64,000 nucleotides of DNA. Origin: Bacteroidales bacterium. Its GTDB lineage: Bacteria; Bacteroidota; Bacteroidia; Bacteroidales; ML635J-15. The stretch is taken from NCBI GenBank assembly GCA_017651185.1, contig JAGCDJ010000006.1, forward strand, positions 62,001-126,000, written 5' to 3'. Shown in pieces: positions 1 through 9,378 of this stretch. Within the stretch, counting starts at the first letter, position 1. Each line of letters starts with the position of its first letter. The position numbers and the translations under genes are program-made. The notes below the pieces were generated by a model, which saw nothing but the letters and a program-made list of their open reading frames with translations, had not been told where the DNA came from and searched no databases.

Positions 1-340
1 GTATTCAAAGTTTTCTGCGGCATCGGCACATCGTGCCGTGCAAGTCGATACGCTTGTGTCTACGCTCGATACTTGTCCTTATCCGGTTCTGCTTTGTGGC
101 GATTTCAACGATGTTCCATTGAGTTATACCTGTTTCCAGATACTTGCATCGGGCGAACGCCTTCACGATACTTTTATGGAACGAGGAGATGGCAATGGCC
201 GTACATTTTCAATTGCTGGTGTTGATTTCCGTATCGACTACATAATGCATTCCAATGTGTTCAAGTGCTTGAGGCATAAAGTGCTTAATTTCAATATTTC
301 CGATGACCATTATCCCGTGGTGGCGGAGTTTAAAAGGTAA
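1..340 (+). CDS. Endonuclease/exonuclease/phosphatase family protein, C-terminal part
   Basis: The gene enters from the left edge; its frame is open from base 2, so only about 112 C-terminal residues are visible. The motif CGDFND is the metal-binding GDFN motif of the EEP fold. RIDYIMHS and the terminal SDHYPVVAEF-like stretch (here SDDHYPVVAEF) carry the D/H pair that completes the active site. The family hydrolyses phosphodiester or phosphomonoester bonds (DNases, sphingomyelinase-like enzymes). In Bacteroidota such proteins often have membrane segments before the catalytic domain, but that part lies outside the window. Substrate cannot be told from this fragment. The next gene starts 137 bases later behind its own promoter. 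Confidence 0.85.
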   Translation, partial: YSKFSAASAHRAVQVDTLVSTLDTCPYPVLLCGDFNDVPLSYTCFQILASGERLHDTFMERGDGNGRTFSIAGVDFRIDYIMHSNVFKCLRHKVLNFNISDDHYPVVAEFKR

Positions 341-447
341 TTGATTGCTTTTCGGGTAATTTGCAGTTGTCAATTTCAAAGCTAAGTCATACATTATTTC
401 ACTTTTTGTTTTTTACTTTCATATACCTATAATAAGAATATTTTGTG

Positions 448-455
448 TAATTTTG
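448..455 (+). promoter_or_regulatory. -7 promoter element of asnS
   Basis: TAATTTTG fits the Bacteroidota -7 consensus TAnnTTTG exactly and lies 23 bases before the asnS ATG. I see no good TTTG -33 element at 17-23 bases spacing. Confidence 0.55.
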
Positions 456-477
456 CACATTGAAAATTTTATCAGAT

Positions 478-1920
478 ATGAAGAGAACGAAGATTAGTGA
501 AGTGCTTAACTCCACGGAATTTGGAAAAGAAACAACCGTAATGGGTTGGGTTAGGACAAAGCGCGTAAGCAAGAACGTATGTTTCATCGCATTGAACGAT
601 GGTTCTACTATAAATAACCTTCAGATTGTATTGGATGTAAATCCCGAGTTGGAACAGAAACTCGCTGGTGTTCACACTGGCGCAGCATTGTCGGTTGACG
701 GAAAGACCGTTGAGTCGATGGGTAGCGGACAAAAGGTTGAGTTGCAGGCAAAGGACATTACCGTTTTCGGTGATGCAAATCCCGACGAATATCCTCTGCA
801 ACCAAAGCGTCATAGCCTCGAATTTTTGCGCGAAATTGCCCACTTGCGTTTCCGTACAAATACTTTCGGAGCAATTTTCCGTATCCGTCACGCAATGACA
901 TTTGCAATTCACAACTTCTTCAATAGCAAGGGGTTCTACAATGTACACACTCCGCTTATCACTGGTTCCGACTGCGAAGGCGCTGGCGAAATGTTCCAGG
1001 TTACAACAATGGACCTCAACAACTTGCCTCGTACTGAGGAAGGTAAGATTGACTATTCGCAGGATTTCTTCGGTAAGTCGACCAACCTGACGGTTTCGGG
1101 TCAACTTGAAGGCGAACTAGCAGCAACAGCATTGTCGCAGATTTACACTTTCGGACCAACTTTCCGTGCCGAAAATTCAAATACTCCTCGTCACCTTGCA
1201 GAATTCTGGATGATTGAACCAGAAGTTGCTTTCTTCGACCTCGAGGACAATATGAACCTTGCCGAGGAAATGTTGAAATATTTGGTAAAATATGCTCTCG
1301 ACAATTGCCGTGACGATATTGAATTCCTCTGCAAGCGCCGCGAGGAAGAGCAGAAGCAGAAACCTGCAAACGAACGCGATGAAATGAACCTCATAGAGCG
1401 TCTTGAGTTTGTATTGCACAACGATTTTGCTCGTGTAACCTACACCGAGGCAATCGACATCCTTATGAATTCTAAGCCGAACAAGACTGGTAAGTTCGTT
1501 TACCCAGTTGACAAGTGGGGCGTTGACCTGCAGAGCGAACACGAGCGTTACCTCGTTGAAAAGCACTACAAGCGTCCTGTTATCCTCATCAACTACCCGA
1601 AGGAAATCAAGGCCTTCTACATGAAGCAGAATGAGGACGGAAAGACCGTTCGCGCAATGGACGTTCTTTTCCCGCAGATTGGCGAAATCATTGGTGGTTC
1701 GCAGCGTGAGGAAAGTTACGAGAAACTTCTTGCAACAATAGAAGAACGCAATATTCCTAAGAAGGATATGTGGTGGTATCTTGAAACCCGTAAGTTTGGT
1801 ACTGTTCCTCATAGCGGTTTCGGTCTTGGTTTCGAGAGACTTATACTTTTCGTAACTGGTATGTCGAACATCCGCGATGTGATTCCGTTCCCACGTACAC
1901 CTAAGACAGCCGAATTCTAA
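478..1920 (+). CDS. asnS: Asparaginyl-tRNA synthetase
   Basis: Class IIb aminoacyl-tRNA synthetase that charges tRNA-Asn in the cytoplasm. The 480-residue product has the N-terminal OB-fold anticodon-binding domain (about residues 15-110) and then the class II catalytic core. Motif 2 is [16 protein letters not shown] (about 228-243) and motif 3 GFGLGFERL (about 447-455); the length is normal for bacterial AsnRS. ATG at 478 is preferred over an upstream TTG at 460 because the homologous proteins begin MKRTKI-like and because 460 is too close to the -7 element at 448-455. It is followed after 11 bases by rpoN, so the two probably share a transcript. A direct AsnRS means no transamidation route is needed for Asn-tRNA. 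Confidence 0.97.
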   Translation: MKRTKISEVLNSTEFGKETTVMGWVRTKRVSKNVCFIALNDGSTINNLQIVLDVNPELEQKLAGVHTGAALSVDGKTVESMGSGQKVELQAKDITVFGDANPDEYPLQPKRHSLEFLREIAHLRFRTNTFGAIFRIRHAMTFAIHNFFNSKGFYNVHTPLITGSDCEGAGEMFQVTTMDLNNLPRTEEGKIDYSQDFFGKSTNLTVSGQLEGELAATALSQIYTFGPTFRAENSNTPRHLAEFWMIEPEVAFFDLEDNMNLAEEMLKYLVKYALDNCRDDIEFLCKRREEEQKQKPANERDEMNLIERLEFVLHNDFARVTYTEAIDILMNSKPNKTGKFVYPVDKWGVDLQSEHERYLVEKHYKRPVILINYPKEIKAFYMKQNEDGKTVRAMDVLFPQIGEIIGGSQREESYEKLLATIEERNIPKKDMWWYLETRKFGTVPHSGFGLGFERLILFVTGMSNIRDVIPFPRTPKTAEF

Positions 1921-1931
1921 AATTCCCGACT

Positions 1932-3431
1932 ATGCTCAAGACATCGCTCGAACAGAAACTTACGCAAAAGTTGGCTCCGCAGCAGATTCAGATGATAAAA
2001 CTGCTGGAACTGAATACTTTGCAACTAGAAGAACGCATCAAGAACGAGATAGAGGAAAATCCTGCTCTCGACGATGGCGGTGAAGGCGACTACGACAACG
2101 AAGAAAGCATAGTCGAGGACGACAACGATGTTCTTACTCATGAAGAGGAACGTGATGATCTTGATTCAAGCGACGATGAATATTCGCGTGATGACGATTA
2201 TTCGCTTGATGATGATTATGGTCAGAACGACGACGATGAGATTCCAAACTATAGGTTGGAAGTAAACAATACCTCTAAGGATGACGAGCATACGGATATT
2301 CCTTTTTCGGCGGCTAAGTCGTTTGCCGAGCATCTTTTTGAGCAATTCATTTTGAAGGATGTGACCGACAGGCAGAAATATATTGCTCCATTTCTTGTCG
2401 GAAACATTGACGAGGACGGCTATCTGCGTCGCGACCTTGATGCCATTGCCGATGATATTGCATTTTCGCAGAATGTGGAGGTTTCGGAGCAGGAACTGGA
2501 AGATGTGCTGAAAGTTATTCAGGAACTCGACCCGGCAGGTATCGGTGCACGCAATCTGCAGGAATGCCTTCTTATACAACTTCGTAGGAAAGAGGAGCAA
2601 ACCGAAGGTGTGAAGATTGCAATAACAGTGTTGTCGGATTGCTTTGAGGAGTTTACAAAGAAGCACTACGAAAAAATAATGCAGAAATGCGGAATCGATG
2701 AGCAGGGGCTGAAGTCTGCCATTGATGCCATTGTTAAGTTAAATCCGAAACCCGGAAATTCGTATGGCGAACCGCAAAGAGCAAATATTCAGGCAATAAT
2801 CCCAGATTTTATTGTTGAAATAGAAGGAAATGACATTTCTGTTTCGCTAAACAATCGTAATTCGCCCGATTTGCGCATAAGCAGGTCGTTCTCGAAGATG
2901 ATGAGCGATTATTCTTCTGACAAGGCGGGTAATAAGGAGGTTGTCACTTTTGTAAAGCAGAAGATAGACAACGCAAAATGGTTTATCGATGCGATAGAGC
3001 AGAGGAGGAGGACTTTGTTGTTCACGATGGAGGCAATTGTCCAGTTCCAGCGCAAGTTTTTCCTTACTGGCGACGAGGCCGATATTCGTCCGATGATATT
3101 GAAGGACATTGCCGAAATGACAAACCTTGACATTTCAACGGTTTCGCGTGTGGCAAACAGCAAGTACGTTTCAACGCCATACGGCAACTTCCTTCTGAAA
3201 TTCTTCTTCAGCGAAGCAATGCAGACCGATTCTGGCGAGGAAGTTTCTACCCGTGAGGTAAAGCAGATCCTGAAGGAATGCATTGATGCCGAAGATGCTT
3301 CAAAACCACTCACCGATGACAGACTGTCGGAAATACTGAAGGATAGGGGATATATAATTGCTCGCCGAACCATTGCAAAATATCGCGAACAACTTGGTAT
3401 TCCTGTTGCACGCCTCAGACGAAAAATCTAA
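1932..3431 (+). CDS. rpoN: RNA polymerase sigma-54 factor
   Basis: Alternative sigma factor that directs RNA polymerase to -24/-12 promoters and needs an AAA+ activator for melting. The N-terminal region I is the Gln/Leu-rich stretch starting MLKTSLEQKLTQKLAPQQ. Region II is a very acidic segment of about 70 residues (about 45-115), longer than in proteobacterial RpoN and typical of Bacteroidota. The core-binding domain follows, then the HTH region and the RpoN box ARRTIAKYRE (about 477-486), which recognises the -24 element. At 499 residues it is full length. It lies between asnS and a PAP2-like membrane gene, with 11- and 2-base gaps, so it is probably transcribed from the asnS promoter. 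A matching activator gene is at 13031. Confidence 0.97.
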   Translation: MLKTSLEQKLTQKLAPQQIQMIKLLELNTLQLEERIKNEIEENPALDDGGEGDYDNEESIVEDDNDVLTHEEERDDLDSSDDEYSRDDDYSLDDDYGQNDDDEIPNYRLEVNNTSKDDEHTDIPFSAAKSFAEHLFEQFILKDVTDRQKYIAPFLVGNIDEDGYLRRDLDAIADDIAFSQNVEVSEQELEDVLKVIQELDPAGIGARNLQECLLIQLRRKEEQTEGVKIAITVLSDCFEEFTKKHYEKIMQKCGIDEQGLKSAIDAIVKLNPKPGNSYGEPQRANIQAIIPDFIVEIEGNDISVSLNNRNSPDLRISRSFSKMMSDYSSDKAGNKEVVTFVKQKIDNAKWFIDAIEQRRRTLLFTMEAIVQFQRKFFLTGDEADIRPMILKDIAEMTNLDISTVSRVANSKYVSTPYGNFLLKFFFSEAMQTDSGEEVSTREVKQILKECIDAEDASKPLTDDRLSEILKDRGYIIARRTIAKYREQLGIPVARLRRKI

Positions 3432-3433
3432 CC

Positions 3434-4096
3434 ATGCGTGGTTTTCTCGACATATTTTTCAAAATAGTTAGCGTGTTGGGACATCCAATACTTTTGCCTA
3501 CATATTTTGCATTGACAATCAATGATATTTATGGGTTGAACTTATTCCTTGTAATCGGAATTACCTTAGTTTTTCCGATGTTGGTAATGTTGATGTGGTT
3601 TTCGATAGGACAAATTAGCAGAAAAACCATTAATACCAGTACTGATGTGACTCTAAGTCAGGAAGATGTTGCAGCAATGTCAGGAACTTTTGTCGAAAGG
3701 ATAGAGGGATTTTTTGAGACTACTCGCAACCGAACATTTGCCATGCTGATAGTTGTTGGTTTTTCCATTCTTGGGTATTTTGTGTATAGGTTGCCAATGT
3801 GGAGTCTTTTGATGCTGTTGATAACTGTTGCATCGCTAGGGTGCATGCTAATCAATAATTTCTGGCGGCTAAGCATTCATTCATACGGTTGGGGATTTGC
3901 AACCTATCTTGTTGTTTTTCAATATCCATATTTGTTCGCTAACGGTGTTGTTATGTCAATGATTGTGATACTGTTGAGTGGACTTGTCCTGTCGTCGAGA
4001 CTGTACCTCGGAAGGCATAGCGACATTCAGGTGCATCTCGGATATTTTATCGGTATGGCAATCCCTGCTTTGCTTTACTGGTCACTGAGTTTATAG
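3434..4096 (+). CDS. Integral membrane protein, PAP2-like
   Basis: A 220-residue protein with about six hydrophobic segments. The C-terminal stretch SRLYLGRHSDIQVHLGYFIG strongly resembles the last PAP2 phosphatase motif (SR-x5-H-x3-D/G), and WRLSIHSYGWG sits where the middle PSGH motif would be. The first motif (K-x6-RP) is not recognisable, so catalytic phosphatase activity is doubtful. It starts 2 bases after the rpoN stop and is almost surely co-transcribed; a membrane protein next to rpoN is a common arrangement in Bacteroidota. Substrate is unknown. It converges with hemW across 50 bases that hold only a weak hairpin (4117-4139) without a T tract. Confidence 0.6.
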   Translation: MRGFLDIFFKIVSVLGHPILLPTYFALTINDIYGLNLFLVIGITLVFPMLVMLMWFSIGQISRKTINTSTDVTLSQEDVAAMSGTFVERIEGFFETTRNRTFAMLIVVGFSILGYFVYRLPMWSLLMLLITVASLGCMLINNFWRLSIHSYGWGFATYLVVFQYPYLFANGVVMSMIVILLSGLVLSSRLYLGRHSDIQVHLGYFIGMAIPALLYWSLSL

Positions 4097-4146
4097 GGTG
4101 TTGGTTTTGTCCATGTCTTTTCAATCTAAGTTTGAAAAGGTTGAAA

Positions 4147-5277
4147 TCATATTGCTTCCTGTATTTGTTTTACGATGATGCTGTCGGAAACAAACATTCC
4201 TTGTGCAGTGAGTGATAGGCACTTTCCGTCGAAACGATAATGTGCTGGATTAAGTCCCTTTATTGCGTCTTTCAGTTTTCCCGATTTTTCATTCCCGAAA
4301 GACCTTCCAATTTCGTCTATATCAATACCTTTGAATGTCCTTAATCCAAGCATTATGCTTTCTTCGAATATGTCTGATGGGGTTAGGTTTTCGCTTGTGA
4401 GGCATTCTTTCCCCTCGTTTATGCACCTTATGTATTCTTTGACATCTGCGACATTCCACGTTCTTGAATTTGCATAATATGAATGTGCGCCTGGTCCCAA
4501 TCCTAGGTATTCTGTTCTGTCCCAATATGACGAGTTGTGTCGTGAATGCCTGTCTGGTTTGCCAGCATTGGAAATTTCGTAGTGGTCAAAACCGTTTTCC
4601 TTTGATTTTTCGTCAAAGCAGAGGAATTGTCGCAGGCAATTGTCTTCGTCGGTGGGTGAGTATTTGTTTTCGCATAAGTAACGGTGGAGTAATGTGCCTT
4701 CTTCTATGCCGAGGCAATAGCATGAAAGATGCGATATCGGCAAGGAAAAAGCCTTGTCGAGTTCTTTTTCCCATTGTTCGCATGTAAGGCCTTCGATTCC
4801 GTATATCAAGTCTATGGAAATGTTGTCGAATCCGCATTCAGCAGCCTCCTTTATGCTTTCGATGGCTTTGCTGGCATTGTGCCTGCGCTTGAGGAATTTT
4901 AGTGTTTCATCATGAAAACTTTGAATTCCAATGCTTAGGCGGTTTATTCCTGTATGTCGCAGTTCGGCAAGGTATTGGTGGCATAGATTTTCGGGGTTCG
5001 CCTCAAGTGTAATTTCGGCATTGGAATTTACATTGTAGTTGGCGTGTATTTCGTCAAGAATGCCTTTTATCTCGTCTGTGTCAAGAATCGAAGGTGTGCC
5101 GCCTCCGAAATATATTGTCTGTATTTGGTTGTCTGAGAGAGTGTTGCGTCGCGAGACAATTTCCTTTTTCAGTGTCTTGCAAAAGTCGGGTATTAGCGAA
5201 GGGACTGCTATTGAGTAGAAGTCGCAATATATGCATTTCGACTTGCAGAATGGGATGTGGACATATATCCCCGACAT
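4147..5277 (-). CDS. hemW: Radical SAM heme chaperone HemW
   Basis: Member of the HemN/HemW radical SAM family. The 376-residue product begins MSGIYVHIPFCKSKCIYCDF, with the 4Fe-4S-binding cysteines at positions 11, 15 and 18 in a CxxxCxxC arrangement, followed by the GGGTPS SAM-binding motif. HemW proteins bind heme and deliver it to membrane enzymes; they are often mis-annotated as oxygen-independent coproporphyrinogen oxidase. The short N-terminus, lacking the extension before the cysteine motif found in true HemN, supports HemW. It follows the DUF2807 gene after 14 bases and is probably in the same transcript. Confidence 0.9.
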   Translation of the reverse strand: MSGIYVHIPFCKSKCIYCDFYSIAVPSLIPDFCKTLKKEIVSRRNTLSDNQIQTIYFGGGTPSILDTDEIKGILDEIHANYNVNSNAEITLEANPENLCHQYLAELRHTGINRLSIGIQSFHDETLKFLKRRHNASKAIESIKEAAECGFDNISIDLIYGIEGLTCEQWEKELDKAFSLPISHLSCYCLGIEEGTLLHRYLCENKYSPTDEDNCLRQFLCFDEKSKENGFDHYEISNAGKPDRHSRHNSSYWDRTEYLGLGPGAHSYYANSRTWNVADVKEYIRCINEGKECLTSENLTPSDIFEESIMLGLRTFKGIDIDEIGRSFGNEKSGKLKDAIKGLNPAHYRFDGKCLSLTAQGMFVSDSIIVKQIQEAI

Positions 5278-5291
5278 TTCAAATGTGCGGT

Positions 5292-5984
5292 TTATTCGTC
5301 GTTGTGATAGCGGACACGTTCAGTGCCGTATACAAACACTTCTCCGGTACCTGTTACCCATACATCAGCTTCATCGGTGGCGTATGCTTCTATGCGACCA
5401 GAACCTGATGAGTGAACTTCAACGAATTGTGCTTTAAGATCGTAGCAGTCAATGTAGCCTGAACTGCATCCTGTTATCTTTACTTCGGCGGCAATGCCCT
5501 TTATGTCAACATCGCCCGAACCGCTATTCATGACCTCTACTGCCTCGTTTTCGCAGTCGAAGGCGTACATGTTGCCGGAACCAGAGTTTTCGAACATTAT
5601 TTCTCTTGACAGCGGTGACAGTACGGTCATGTCGCCAGAACCGTTATTGGTGAAATCCATATAGTCGTTACGTTTCATATATACCGTGATAGTCACAGGT
5701 TCCGTATTCTTGAAATTGTATTTTGACTTGTCTTTCTTGATTATCAACTTCTTGTTTTTTACTCCGATGTATACCTTAGGTATTATGTTGGATTCTCCAG
5801 TAATTATTGCTTTCTGCTCGTTGGAAAATACAATTTCAACATCAAACTTGGTGTCGTTTTGTACTTCAGAAAAAGATTTGTCTATGCTTCTAGTTTCGGT
5901 TATTATTTCTCCGTTGCCCTTTACTTTTTCACAAGAGCAAAATGCTACGCACATCAGAATTGCACCAATAATAATGTTTCTCAT
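5292..5984 (-). CDS. DUF2807 (head GIN) lipoprotein
   Basis: A 230-residue exported protein. The N-terminus MRNIIIGAILMCVAFCSCEK gives a signal peptide with a lipobox-like FCSC, so Cys18 is the probable lipidated residue. The rest is the DUF2807 auto-transporter-like head domain, a right-handed beta-helix built of repeated turns; the GSGD/GSGN/GSGR turns recur about every 20 residues (NNGSGDMTV, NSGSGNMYA, NSGSGDVDI, SSGSGRIEA). The family is abundant in Bacteroidota and of unknown function, probably a surface or periplasmic scaffold. It leads the transcript that also holds hemW. Confidence 0.85.
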   Translation of the reverse strand: MRNIIIGAILMCVAFCSCEKVKGNGEIITETRSIDKSFSEVQNDTKFDVEIVFSNEQKAIITGESNIIPKVYIGVKNKKLIIKKDKSKYNFKNTEPVTITVYMKRNDYMDFTNNGSGDMTVLSPLSREIMFENSGSGNMYAFDCENEAVEVMNSGSGDVDIKGIAAEVKITGCSSGYIDCYDLKAQFVEVHSSGSGRIEAYATDEADVWVTGTGEVFVYGTERVRYHNDE

Positions 5985-6001
5985 CGCATTGAATTTTTTT
6001 G

Positions 6002-6009
6002 CAAAAATA
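6002..6009 (-). promoter_or_regulatory. -7 element before the DUF2807 lipoprotein gene
   Basis: On the minus strand this reads TATTTTTG, a full match to TAnnTTTG, 17 bases before the ATG at 5984. It should drive DUF2807-hemW. Confidence 0.5.
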
Positions 6010-6095
6010 AACTTTTAGTGTGAAATGAGGTAACAAAAAGGAAAATAATACTTGAAATTATATTTTTGCAGGTGCATGATATTTGAATATATTTG

Positions 6096-6103
6096 TATAT
6101 TTG
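6096..6103 (+). promoter_or_regulatory. -7 element before the acyltransferase-like gene
   Basis: TATATTTG matches TAnnTTTG and lies 15 bases before the ATG at 6119. It rules out the upstream TTG at 6083 as the start, which would lie before the promoter. Confidence 0.55.
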
Positions 6104-6118
6104 CATCGTGGTTTGCAG

Positions 6119-7000
6119 ATGATTAGGTTTGTTTCACATAGCGAAATAGATTTCGTTAAGTACGATGAGTGCATTGAAAGGTCCATGCAGGGCACTGTAT
6201 ATGCAATGTCGTGGTACTTGGATGCAGTATTTCCAGATTGGTCGGCGTATGTTGTTGATGACTATGATGTTGTGATGCCTATTCCGCTCAAGAGCAAGTT
6301 TGGACTGAAGTATGCTCTTCAACCGCAGTTCTGCCAGCAGTTGGGTATTTTTTCAAAGTCGTGGCTGTCGAAATTGCAGGCGCGCGAATTGATTGGGAAA
6401 CTGCCATTTTTGTATCGTCTATGCTTTAATAGTGGAAATGCCGATGTGTGTGACAAGAAAAGCATGCGGCCAAACTACGTGCTGGATTTAAGTGCAGAAT
6501 ATTCGGTTCTGTCAGGTTGCTTTTCTATGCAGTGCCGTCGCAATATGAAGAAAGCCAAAAGTTTTGTGCAGAAAGTTTCCGAAATGTCAAAGGATGACTA
6601 CCTTTCGTTTATGACCGATAATGCAGGACAATGGATGGGCAAATTGCAGATTGATGTTCTCAAAAGACTTATAGACAATGCAATGTCGGCAGGATGTGGC
6701 GAATTCATGTCGGTATGCGACGATAAGTCCGAGGTTCTGGCTGCTGTGTTCTTCATAAAGTGGAAGAATCGTTTGTATTATATTTCGCCAGTATCGAGTG
6801 AAAATGGCAAAAATTGCCAGTCGATGGCATTCTTGCTAAATGATATTATAGAGCGCAATGCAGGTTCGTCGTTGCTTCTTGACTTTGAAGGTTCGTCTAT
6901 CGAGAGCATAAAGAACTTTTATGCAGGGTTTGGCGCTGTCAACGAACCTTATCCATTGGTTGAACATAATATGTGGGTAGCGAAGATTATGGGAAAATGA
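6119..7000 (+). CDS. GNAT/FemAB-fold acyltransferase-like protein
   Basis: A 293-residue soluble protein with the look of the double-GNAT FemAB/'GNAT family' proteins of Bacteroidota: an N-terminal half beginning IDFVKYDECIERSMQGTVYA with SWYLDAV, and a C-terminal half with RRNMKKAKSF and the acceptor-site-like LLDFEGSSIESIKNFYAGFGA near the end. The stretch DFEGS...I..FY..FGA is a feature of the FemAB/peptidoglycan bridge-like fold, where it forms part of the acyl-donor pocket. The substrate is not known; peptidoglycan or another surface amine is possible. It is monocistronic between two minus-strand operons. Start chosen from the -7 element at 6096. Confidence 0.6.
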   Translation: MIRFVSHSEIDFVKYDECIERSMQGTVYAMSWYLDAVFPDWSAYVVDDYDVVMPIPLKSKFGLKYALQPQFCQQLGIFSKSWLSKLQARELIGKLPFLYRLCFNSGNADVCDKKSMRPNYVLDLSAEYSVLSGCFSMQCRRNMKKAKSFVQKVSEMSKDDYLSFMTDNAGQWMGKLQIDVLKRLIDNAMSAGCGEFMSVCDDKSEVLAAVFFIKWKNRLYYISPVSSENGKNCQSMAFLLNDIIERNAGSSLLLDFEGSSIESIKNFYAGFGAVNEPYPLVEHNMWVAKIMGK

Positions 7001-7027
7001 TGATAATACCCATATTCTCCTCGTATT

Positions 7028-7552
7028 TTAGAAATTTACATTTGTCCCTTTTTCAATTCCGTATTTGTCGCAAAGTCCTGCGTTGATTTCAATTACATAC
7101 ATTGCTGGTGCTTCGGATGGGAGAGATGTGTCGTCCAAAGCGTTGGTATTCTTGCAGATGCTTACTACTTCGCGTTTTGAATTGACATAAATTATGTCCA
7201 AGGGAATCAATGTATTATGCATCCAGAACGACCGCCAGTCCTCGTTTGGGAACAGGAATAGCATTCCTTTGTTTTCGTCCATCTGCTTGCGGAACATTAG
7301 TCCGCGAGCATGTTCTTCTTCGTTGGTCGCCAGTTCCATGTCGATGCTGAAAATCACCGAGTCGCTAGCATTGATAAATTGCAACTCGCCATCCTTGCGG
7401 AATTCTGGTGGATTGTCAAAGTCATATTGCTTTACTTTCAGTTCCTTTGAAGGTTTGTTGCTGTTGCTTGTACCTTTGGGTTTTGGCGTTTTGTTGCATG
7501 ATGTTAATGCAATTGCAAATAATAAAATATATGTTAATGCTCTGATTTTCAT
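7028..7552 (-). CDS. DUF192 lipoprotein
   Basis: A 174-residue protein with a lipoprotein signal (MKIRALTYILLFAIALTSC; lipobox LTSC). The DUF192 domain fills residues about 55-170, with the family motifs ARGLMFRKQM, GMLFLFP, FWMHNTLIPLDIIYV and the end pattern VIEINAG. DUF192 proteins are small single-domain beta-proteins, widespread and uncharacterised. The gene follows the ABC exporter gene by 2 bases, as the last gene of the purB-exporter-DUF192 operon. Translational coupling is likely. Confidence 0.88.
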   Translation of the reverse strand: MKIRALTYILLFAIALTSCNKTPKPKGTSNSNKPSKELKVKQYDFDNPPEFRKDGELQFINASDSVIFSIDMELATNEEEHARGLMFRKQMDENKGMLFLFPNEDWRSFWMHNTLIPLDIIYVNSKREVVSICKNTNALDDTSLPSEAPAMYVIEINAGLCDKYGIEKGTNVNF

Positions 7553-7554
7553 GT

Positions 7555-9378
7555 TTATGAGTTTTGTAATGTGTGAAGTCTGTAGTATGTTCCTTGTTTT
7601 GCAATAAGTTCGTCGTGTTTTCCTGTTTCTACTATCTGTCCTTCGTTGAGCACGATTATCAGGTCGGCATTCTTGATTGTGGAAAGACGGTGTGCAACGA
7701 CTACCGATGTCCTGTTTTTCATCAGTTTCTCTATTGCTTCCTGCACCAAGCGTTCCGATTCGGTATCTAGTGCCGATGTTGCTTCATCGAGAATCAAAAT
7801 TGGGGGATTTTTTAGCAGCGCACGTGCAATGCTTATCCTTTGTCGCTGACCACCAGACAGTTTGCATCCACCATCGCCTATGTTTGTATCGAAACCATTT
7901 TCGGTTTCCATGATAAAGTCGTAGGCGTTGGCAATTTTTGCGGCGCGTTCCACGTCTTCTTGCGATATGGCTTTCTGTCCGAGTGTTATGTTGTTGTAAA
8001 TAGTGTCGTTGAATAGAATAGGCACTTGGTTTACATAGCCCATAAGGTTGCGTAGTTCCTTGAGTTTGTAGTCGCGGATGTTCTTGCCGTCGATAAGGAT
8101 TTCACCATCAGTGACGTCGTAGAAGCGTGGAATAAGGTCAACAATCGTAGATTTTCCTGAACCGCTCTGTCCGACAAGTGCTATTGTCTGTCCTTTCTTC
8201 ACTTTGAAATTAATTCCGTGAAGCACTTCGGTGTCGGCATTGTATGAGAATCTTACGTTGCGGAACTCGATTTCTCCTGTGAATTCTGCAATATCTTCGT
8301 TGCCCTGAGTATTTACTATCGGGTTCTCTGCATCAAGGATTTCGTTTACGCGGTCAACAGATGCCATGGCTTTCTTCACGTTGAACCATGCTGTAGAAAG
8401 TGATTTTGCTGGTTGAATTAACTGGCTGAAAATAAGTAGATAACCAATGAGCGCTTCCGACGTGAACGTGCTGTTTTCGGTGAGAATCATTGTTCCTCCG
8501 AAGCACAATATTATAACAACCGCAACCGTGGCCAAAAATTCGCTGAGTGGACTTGCTAGGAATCGTATCCTGTTGATGCGGTTCATCAGTTTGGTGTAGC
8601 TTTCGTTGTCGTTCTCGAATTTTTCGTTTATGTGGTTTTCGGCGTTGAATGCCTTGATGACACGCAATCCGCCAATCATTTCCTCAATCTGCGACAACAA
8701 CGAACCCATTTTCTCCTGTCCAGCCATAGACGTTTTGCGTAGCGAACGTCCTGTTTTGCCGATAAGCAATCCTACGATAGGAAGCAGTATGAAAGCAAAT
8801 ACCGTCAGTTCCCAACTTATTATTATCATCGATGCCAGGTAGATGATGATTTTTACAGGGTCGCGGAAAATCATTTCGAGCGAACTCATGATTCCCCATT
8901 CAATTTCCTGCACGTCGCTAGTCATTCGGGCGATGATGTTGCCCTTGTGTTCGTCGGAGAAGTATGCTATTGGCAGCGACAATGTCCTTTTGAACAAGGC
9001 GTTGCGTATGTCTTTGACGGCTCCGTTGCGTATTGGAACCATAAAATGGTTGGCGAGGTACAAGGTCAAAGTTTTGAAAAATGTGGCAATTACCACGATA
9101 ATGGCTATTGTCACGAGTGCTTGGAATTTACCTTGGTTGTCAATTATGCTTGTGAGCCAGTAGTAGAAGTTGTGCTTCATCGATTCGATGTCGGTGATGC
9201 TCATCGCAACCATGTCGCGCACAGGTTCCTGTGTGTTGAACAGTATTCCAAGGAAAGGTATTACCATTGTGAACGAACATAGACTGAACACTGCCGACAA
9301 GATGTTGAACAGAATGTTAAGCAGTGCGTACCCTTTGTAGGGTAGTATATATTTCGTTACTTTCAGGAAATCTTTCAT
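7555..9378 (-). CDS. ABC transporter, fused permease/ATPase (MsbA/lipid-exporter type)
   Basis: A 607-residue half-transporter acting as a homodimer in the inner membrane. Residues 1 to about 325 hold six membrane helices of the type I ABC exporter fold. The nucleotide-binding domain follows, with Walker A GQSGSGKS (about 401), Q-loop in YVNQVPILFNDTI, signature LSGGQRQR (about 505), Walker B ILILDEATSALD and H-loop AHRLST. The family includes MsbA, which flips lipid A, and many drug exporters; Bacteroidota carry one MsbA-like copy near housekeeping genes, so lipid A export is the best guess but not proven. The start overlaps the purB stop by 4 bases, which implies coupling. Confidence 0.88.
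   Translation of the reverse strand: MKDFLKVTKYILPYKGYALLNILFNILSAVFSLCSFTMVIPFLGILFNTQEPVRDMVAMSITDIESMKHNFYYWLTSIIDNQGKFQALVTIAIIVVIATFFKTLTLYLANHFMVPIRNGAVKDIRNALFKRTLSLPIAYFSDEHKGNIIARMTSDVQEIEWGIMSSLEMIFRDPVKIIIYLASMIIISWELTVFAFILLPIVGLLIGKTGRSLRKTSMAGQEKMGSLLSQIEEMIGGLRVIKAFNAENHINEKFENDNESYTKLMNRINRIRFLASPLSEFLATVAVVIILCFGGTMILTENSTFTSEALIGYLLIFSQLIQPAKSLSTAWFNVKKAMASVDRVNEILDAENPIVNTQGNEDIAEFTGEIEFRNVRFSYNADTEVLHGINFKVKKGQTIALVGQSGSGKSTIVDLIPRFYDVTDGEILIDGKNIRDYKLKELRNLMGYVNQVPILFNDTIYNNITLGQKAISQEDVERAAKIANAYDFIMETENGFDTNIGDGGCKLSGGQRQRISIARALLKNPPILILDEATSALDTESERLVQEAIEKLMKNRTSVVVAHRLSTIKNADLIIVLNEGQIVETGKHDELIAKQGTYYRLHTLQNS

Noticed and set aside
460..477. TTG start of asnS at 460
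   Set aside because: It is 5 bases from the -7 element; ATG 478 fits the family N-terminus.
4117..4139. Terminator between the PAP2-like gene and hemW
   Set aside because: CTTTTCA/TGAAAAG is a weak AT-rich stem without a T tract.
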